Origin: JBBDYH01 sp040901795
GTDB taxonomy: Bacteria > Planctomycetota > Planctomycetia > Pirellulales > JALHPA01
Direction: 5' to 3'
Assembly (NCBI GenBank): GCA_040901795.1
Contig: JBBDYH010000037.1
Coordinates: 109,385 to 173,384, forward strand
DNA length: 64,000 nt
Shown here: piece by piece, positions 60,800 through 64,000 of the stretch
Numbering within the stretch: the first letter of the stretch is position 1
How the letters are laid out: the number at the start of each line of letters is the position of its first letter
Notes under the pieces: model-generated
What the model was told of the DNA's origin: nothing
Database searches by the model: none
The model's input: the letters and a program-made list of their open reading frames with translations, nothing else
Program-made: the position numbers and the translations under genes

Positions 60800-62272
60800 C
60801 TACCGCGGTAACTCTGGTGTGAACTCTATCTGTTCATTACTCGTTGCTTCAAGGAGCAGCAGCTCCGCTTCAGCAACGTAGAACTGAGTGGCAGCAAACT
60901 TCTCGGCTTCGCCCCCCTTTGCTCCTTGTCTGCCGAGGGCCGCAACCTTGTCATGCAGTTTTCGCATTCGATGGAGATGTTCCTGGCTAGCCTGAGTCAC
61001 CTGTTGTCTGGAATCGGCTGCCCGGAGTTCAGATGACCGTATCTTACTCGACCAGACATACAGCGGCTCGTAGGTAGTCGTACCGGCTTTGAAGAGCTCG
61101 TCAAAGGCCTCGTAGGTGCGCCGCGCCGCGTTGATCATGGCCTTTTGTTTTTCCGCCCGTTTCGAGTTCAGGACGACGCTGATTTCAGCGTTCGTATCCG
61201 CATCGAGGGGAGCCTGTGCCACAAGCTCGACGCGAACAAGTCCGGCGACAAGTATCGCCACTGCGCCGGCAGCCAATATGAGCTTCTTCATGATCGAATC
61301 CTCCTTCGTTTGAGTTTCGAGCAATCGACGAACGCGACGAGCGACTCCACTACCGCGAGCTGCGGTCGTTGGCCACATAGCCAATGGCGGCGGCTCGCAC
61401 AATCGAACCAGAGCACGAGCATACTCAGTTTCCGCATTTGTGGCGGCAAGATCGTCGCAAATCCACTCCGCTGCCTCATCAAACTCGCGCACCGCCCACC
61501 AGGCCAGAGGATTGAACCAGTGCGGAATCGCAAGCACGCGGATCAACAACGACTTAACCAGGTCGTTTCGCTTGAAGTGGGCCAGCTCATGGCGCAAGAC
61601 AGCGCGACGCTGCGTACCAGTTAGCTCGCGCCACAAGGCATCCGGTACAAGTAGTAGCGAACCTCGTGGAGTCCAACACAACAGTGGCCCCGAGGCATCG
61701 GTTAGTTGGAACTTCAAACGCCCGACGACGTTCATCGTTGAACGAACTTCCTCAAATTCGTTGAGCCAGTCGGCCGCCATTGGGTGTGCCGGCGGTAAGT
61801 GACGAACGAATGCGACGTAACGCAGAAGCGAGACCGCAACGAAGGCCGCAATGCCCAAGATCCATATTCCGCACATCAGTAGCGGCCAGCTCATCCGCCA
61901 GGCGGGGGCTGATTCATTGCGCCGGCGGGCGAGAATCACAGGCGCTGGCGCTGCATTTCGAATTGGCTCCGCCGCGGGCGCCGCAATCGGCAGCACAGGC
62001 GCGTCACTGTTGCCCACTATGCCGAGCGGCTCAGGGTGTACCGGCTCACGATCTTCGTCCGTTTGGTAAACGGGTTCATGCCACGGCACCGCCAGCGGCA
62101 GTTGCACCCACAGCACACCCTGCATTAGGGCCAGCACAGCGAGGCCCCGCCTCCAGCGGGCCGACCGTAAGCACCCGAAGCGCACCACAACCATGAGCAC
62201 CGCGACCGCCACGGAAAGCAGTGCCGTCGTGCGCGCAAGCCGCATGAGTGTGTCGAAGGCCAGTTCATTCAT
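60800..62272 (-). CDS. BlaR1/MecR1-like M56 membrane metallopeptidase
   Basis: A 490-residue protein (MNELAFDTLMRLARTTALLS). Helices occur near residues 15-30, 43-62, 130-150 and 330-346. The zinc-protease motif HELAH (228-232; RAVLRHELAHFKRNDLV) is followed by PHWFNPLAWWAVREFDEAAE with the third-ligand glutamate, as in BlaR1. The C-terminal ~145 residues are soluble and helical, with no penicillin-binding sensor, so it senses something other than beta-lactam. Its start overlaps the blaI-like stop at 62272. It would cleave the repressor encoded upstream. Confidence 0.88.
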   Translation of the reverse strand: MNELAFDTLMRLARTTALLSVAVAVLMVVVRFGCLRSARWRRGLAVLALMQGVLWVQLPLAVPWHEPVYQTDEDREPVHPEPLGIVGNSDAPVLPIAAPAAEPIRNAAPAPVILARRRNESAPAWRMSWPLLMCGIWILGIAAFVAVSLLRYVAFVRHLPPAHPMAADWLNEFEEVRSTMNVVGRLKFQLTDASGPLLCWTPRGSLLLVPDALWRELTGTQRRAVLRHELAHFKRNDLVKSLLIRVLAIPHWFNPLAWWAVREFDEAAEWICDDLAATNAETEYARALVRLCEPPPLAMWPTTAARGSGVARRVRRLLETQTKEDSIMKKLILAAGAVAILVAGLVRVELVAQAPLDADTNAEISVVLNSKRAEKQKAMINAARRTYEAFDELFKAGTTTYEPLYVWSSKIRSSELRAADSRQQVTQASQEHLHRMRKLHDKVAALGRQGAKGGEAEKFAATQFYVAEAELLLLEATSNEQIEFTPELPR

Positions 62273-62682
62273 TACGAACCTTGCTCCCCGCCAGATTGCA
62301 GCGAGTTCTCCTCTGCTTCCTTGAGCAACTGCTTGAGCTCTTTGAGCTCTTCAGAAGTTAGTGAACGGTCCCGTACCAGATGGGCGACCAAGAATACGAC
62401 GCTGCCGCTAGCCACGCGCTCAATGAGCAGATTCAAATCGCTTGCGCCCACTTCTTCGGGCGTTACTGCGGCCTGGTAGCGCGCTGGCCTCTCGCTCGAA
62501 CGCCGTGCCAGCCGCTTTGCCACGAGCCGGTTAAGGCGCGTCTGCACAGTGGTATAGCCGACGCGCTCACCCAAAGCCCGATGCGCCTCGATCAGCGAGA
62601 CAGGACCGGCGCTCCAAAGCATTTGCAGCAGTTCGAGCTCCCCTTTGGCGAGCCGTCCGAGAGTCGTTGATTTGCGCGCCAT
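62272..62682 (-). CDS. BlaI/MecI-family transcriptional repressor
   Basis: A 136-residue protein (MARKSTTLGRLAKGELELLQ). The N-terminal winged helix (LLQMLWSAGPVSLIEAHRAL, then GYTTVQTRLNRLVAKRLARR) is followed by a dimerisation helix region with the RYQAAVTPEE strand. The gene overlaps the protease gene by one base at 62272, the standard blaI-blaR arrangement. The perfect palindrome at 62693-62708 and the imperfect one at 62716-62733, on top of its own promoter, indicate autorepression relieved when the partner protease cuts it. Confidence 0.9.
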   Translation of the reverse strand: MARKSTTLGRLAKGELELLQMLWSAGPVSLIEAHRALGERVGYTTVQTRLNRLVAKRLARRSSERPARYQAAVTPEEVGASDLNLLIERVASGSVVFLVAHLVRDRSLTSEELKELKQLLKEAEENSLQSGGEQGS

Positions 62683-62692
62683 TTGTGAGTCC

Positions 62693-62741
62693 TACGACAC
62701 GTGTCGTAAATGATATTACGACTTCTGTCATAACTTGTCAA
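62693..62741 (-). promoter_or_regulatory. Promoter with two BlaI-type operators
   Basis: On the minus strand, -35 TTGACA (62741-62736), a 17-bp spacer and -10 TAATAT (62718-62713) form a near-consensus promoter. Operator 1 is the perfect 16-bp palindrome TACGACACGTGTCGTA (62693-62708), covering the start point. Operator 2 is TTACGAC-TTCT-GTCATAA (62716-62733), inside the spacer. Both fit the TACGACA/TGTCGTA pattern of BlaI/MecI sites. Confidence 0.8.
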
Positions 62742-62871
62742 GCACGTCGGTCTTTTTAAGAGTTGATCAAATGCGAGTGTCAGCCACGGTAAGTCATACG
62801 CCAAGAATATCGGACCCGGGCAAGACAAAGGTGTCAGGAACGAATGGCACTGCCGATTGTCGTGCTTGAGT

Positions 62872-64000
62872 TTACGACGATTGTTGTGTCAGCAACCGTG
62901 CTCGTGCAAGCGGACGAGGTTCGGTCAGCAGCTTGTGAGGCTTGGGGCGGCGTTTGATGGCGCGGGGTTCAATTCGACCGGGTCGGTGTCCCACACGATG
63001 GCTGGCGATGTGCTGCAGTTTCATTTGAATTAACAGCGACAGGTCGCCCATGCCAATCGCCGCCACCATTCCTGCGGCAGCCAGCGTCTGTAAAGCCGCA
63101 GTGAAACTCAATGAACGGGGTGAAACGTCCGCCGCCAGCGCCGCCTGCAGCATCGTTTGCCGGATCAGGTTGTAGGCCAACAAGCCCGTGTATAGTTCCT
63201 TACGCACCATCTGCGGAGTCTTGCAGCGCAACACGTCGAGACTCAGCATGGACTTGATCGAACGAATGTCCAGCTCCACCAGCCAGCGTTGACGGTACAG
63301 ATCAGCCAAGGCGTCGCGCGGCGTTTCCGCGGCGTCGGTCAGCGTAGTGACCACGACCAGCGATTGCGTGCGAAAGCCGACTTCCTTCACCTGCACTTCG
63401 ACCTCGCGCACGCGCAGCGTCGCCGGCATGCGCGCGTAAGTGGCTTCGTCCATCCAGTCGGGCCTGGGCGGCCGCGGCCACTCGACGATGTGATCGCCTG
63501 ATCCCAAACGCTGTCCCCGGCTGAAGTCGGCCTTGCGCAATTGATGCAAGCGAACAACGAGGTCTATGTTCAACTCCTGCAACAGCGCAATCATGAACCA
63601 GCCGCAGTAAAACCGATCCGCCAGCACGACGTCGCCGGCTTGTAGCCGCCCAAACAGTTCCCGTAACAGTGCGGTTTCTCCAGCTTCTTTGCCCGCGTAC
63701 GGTCCCACCGCCGCGTCACGCAACAATCCGGTGGCCAGCGAGACCAGCGCCACCAGTCGCAGCAGCGGAAAGCCCAACCCGGGCTTTTGCGCAGGTGGCT
63801 GGGGATAGGCCGCTTGATTTTCCGGCGTGTCGGGCATGGAGACCGTGGTGCCATCGACCAGCCAGACGTGTCGGTTGCGCCACAGCCAAGAGTCGGGTGT
63901 CTGCGCTTCGCAAGCCTCCGCCGTTTCCCGGACCAGGCGTTGCACCAGGCCTTCGGTCAGCTTGTGTCGCGCGCGGCAGTACGCGCCGGTGTTGCTATCG
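62872..64000 (-). CDS. IS4-family DDE transposase (5' end outside window)
   Basis: The frame is open to the window end, so the protein is partial: at least 375 residues, reading DSNTGAYCRARHKLTEGLVQ at the edge. The DDE triad of IS4 transposases is visible: Asp in WLVDGTTVSMPDTPEN, Asp in DVVLADRFYCGWFM and Glu in LYRQRWLVELDIRSIKSML, the YREK-like segment. The basic C-terminus (PRAIKRRPKPHKLL) completes it. No terminal inverted repeat could be fixed, because the right end lies outside. It is not visibly broken. Confidence 0.88.
   Translation of the reverse strand, partial: DSNTGAYCRARHKLTEGLVQRLVRETAEACEAQTPDSWLWRNRHVWLVDGTTVSMPDTPENQAAYPQPPAQKPGLGFPLLRLVALVSLATGLLRDAAVGPYAGKEAGETALLRELFGRLQAGDVVLADRFYCGWFMIALLQELNIDLVVRLHQLRKADFSRGQRLGSGDHIVEWPRPPRPDWMDEATYARMPATLRVREVEVQVKEVGFRTQSLVVVTTLTDAAETPRDALADLYRQRWLVELDIRSIKSMLSLDVLRCKTPQMVRKELYTGLLAYNLIRQTMLQAALAADVSPRSLSFTAALQTLAAAGMVAAIGMGDLSLLIQMKLQHIASHRVGHRPGRIEPRAIKRRPKPHKLLTEPRPLARARLLTQQSS

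Overview
The window looks like a planctomycete chromosome, probably Pirellulales-like and possibly a draft or metagenome assembly because it holds one 10-base N gap. The clues are GC-rich coding DNA, a giant surface protein with an N-terminal LEPR-type motif (IECLERRRTLSA), two secreted sulfatases in tandem, large secreted TPR proteins, an ECF sigma factor beside a VWA-domain membrane protein, PQQ-propeller and Tat-exported proteins, and many short palindromic repeats between genes. The taxonomic call is inference.

Layout. 1-9.1 kb: trpA (cut by the window edge) and trpB, divergent mutM, a Tat-exported DUF3500 protein, thiO, then a minus-strand set of a membrane protein, a ParA/Wzc-like protein with a degenerate P-loop and an ExeA-like ATPase. 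9.1-13.5 kb: metH and a small protein/HNH nuclease pair. 13.6-28.0 kb: a YhaM-like HD-domain exoribonuclease gene cut in two by a 13,354-bp integrated element. 28.2-36.3 kb: a XerC/D recombinase and a type III restriction system whose mod and res genes are separated by a REP-associated transposase flanked by two copies of a repeat cassette; mod is itself broken by a palindromic repeat and the N gap. 36.6-45 kb: ExbB/ExbD/ExbD and several secreted or membrane proteins. 45-57.4 kb: the LEPR protein, a Tat-tagged DegT-type aminotransferase, two TPR proteins, VWA protein and ECF sigma factor. 57.5-64 kb: two sulfatases, a BlaI/BlaR1-like pair with a clear operator-promoter, and an IS4-type transposase running off the end.

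The most interesting object is the integrated element. The two halves of the HD gene lie at 27479-28002 (5' half) and 13614-14128 (3' half). They share a 4-bp core (TGCT on the + strand) and, if joined there, restore one in-frame 344-residue protein. The element's large serine recombinase gene runs into the left junction, so its last residues and stop codon come from host DNA. In the circular form the same reading frame would continue across the joined ends into an 81-residue tail now stranded at the right end (27234-27482), whose sequence looks like a recombinase-type helix-turn-helix. Thus attP would lie inside the recombinase gene and integration would exchange the enzyme's C-terminus. The element also carries a second (tyrosine) recombinase. 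Each recombinase faces a paralogous small XRE regulator, apparently leaderless, across overlapping divergent promoters. The remaining genes are phage-like (small terminase-like, prohead-protease-like, tape-measure-like, replication-like, AlpA-like HTH). No large terminase, portal or major capsid gene is recognisable, so it resembles a phage satellite or a reduced prophage.
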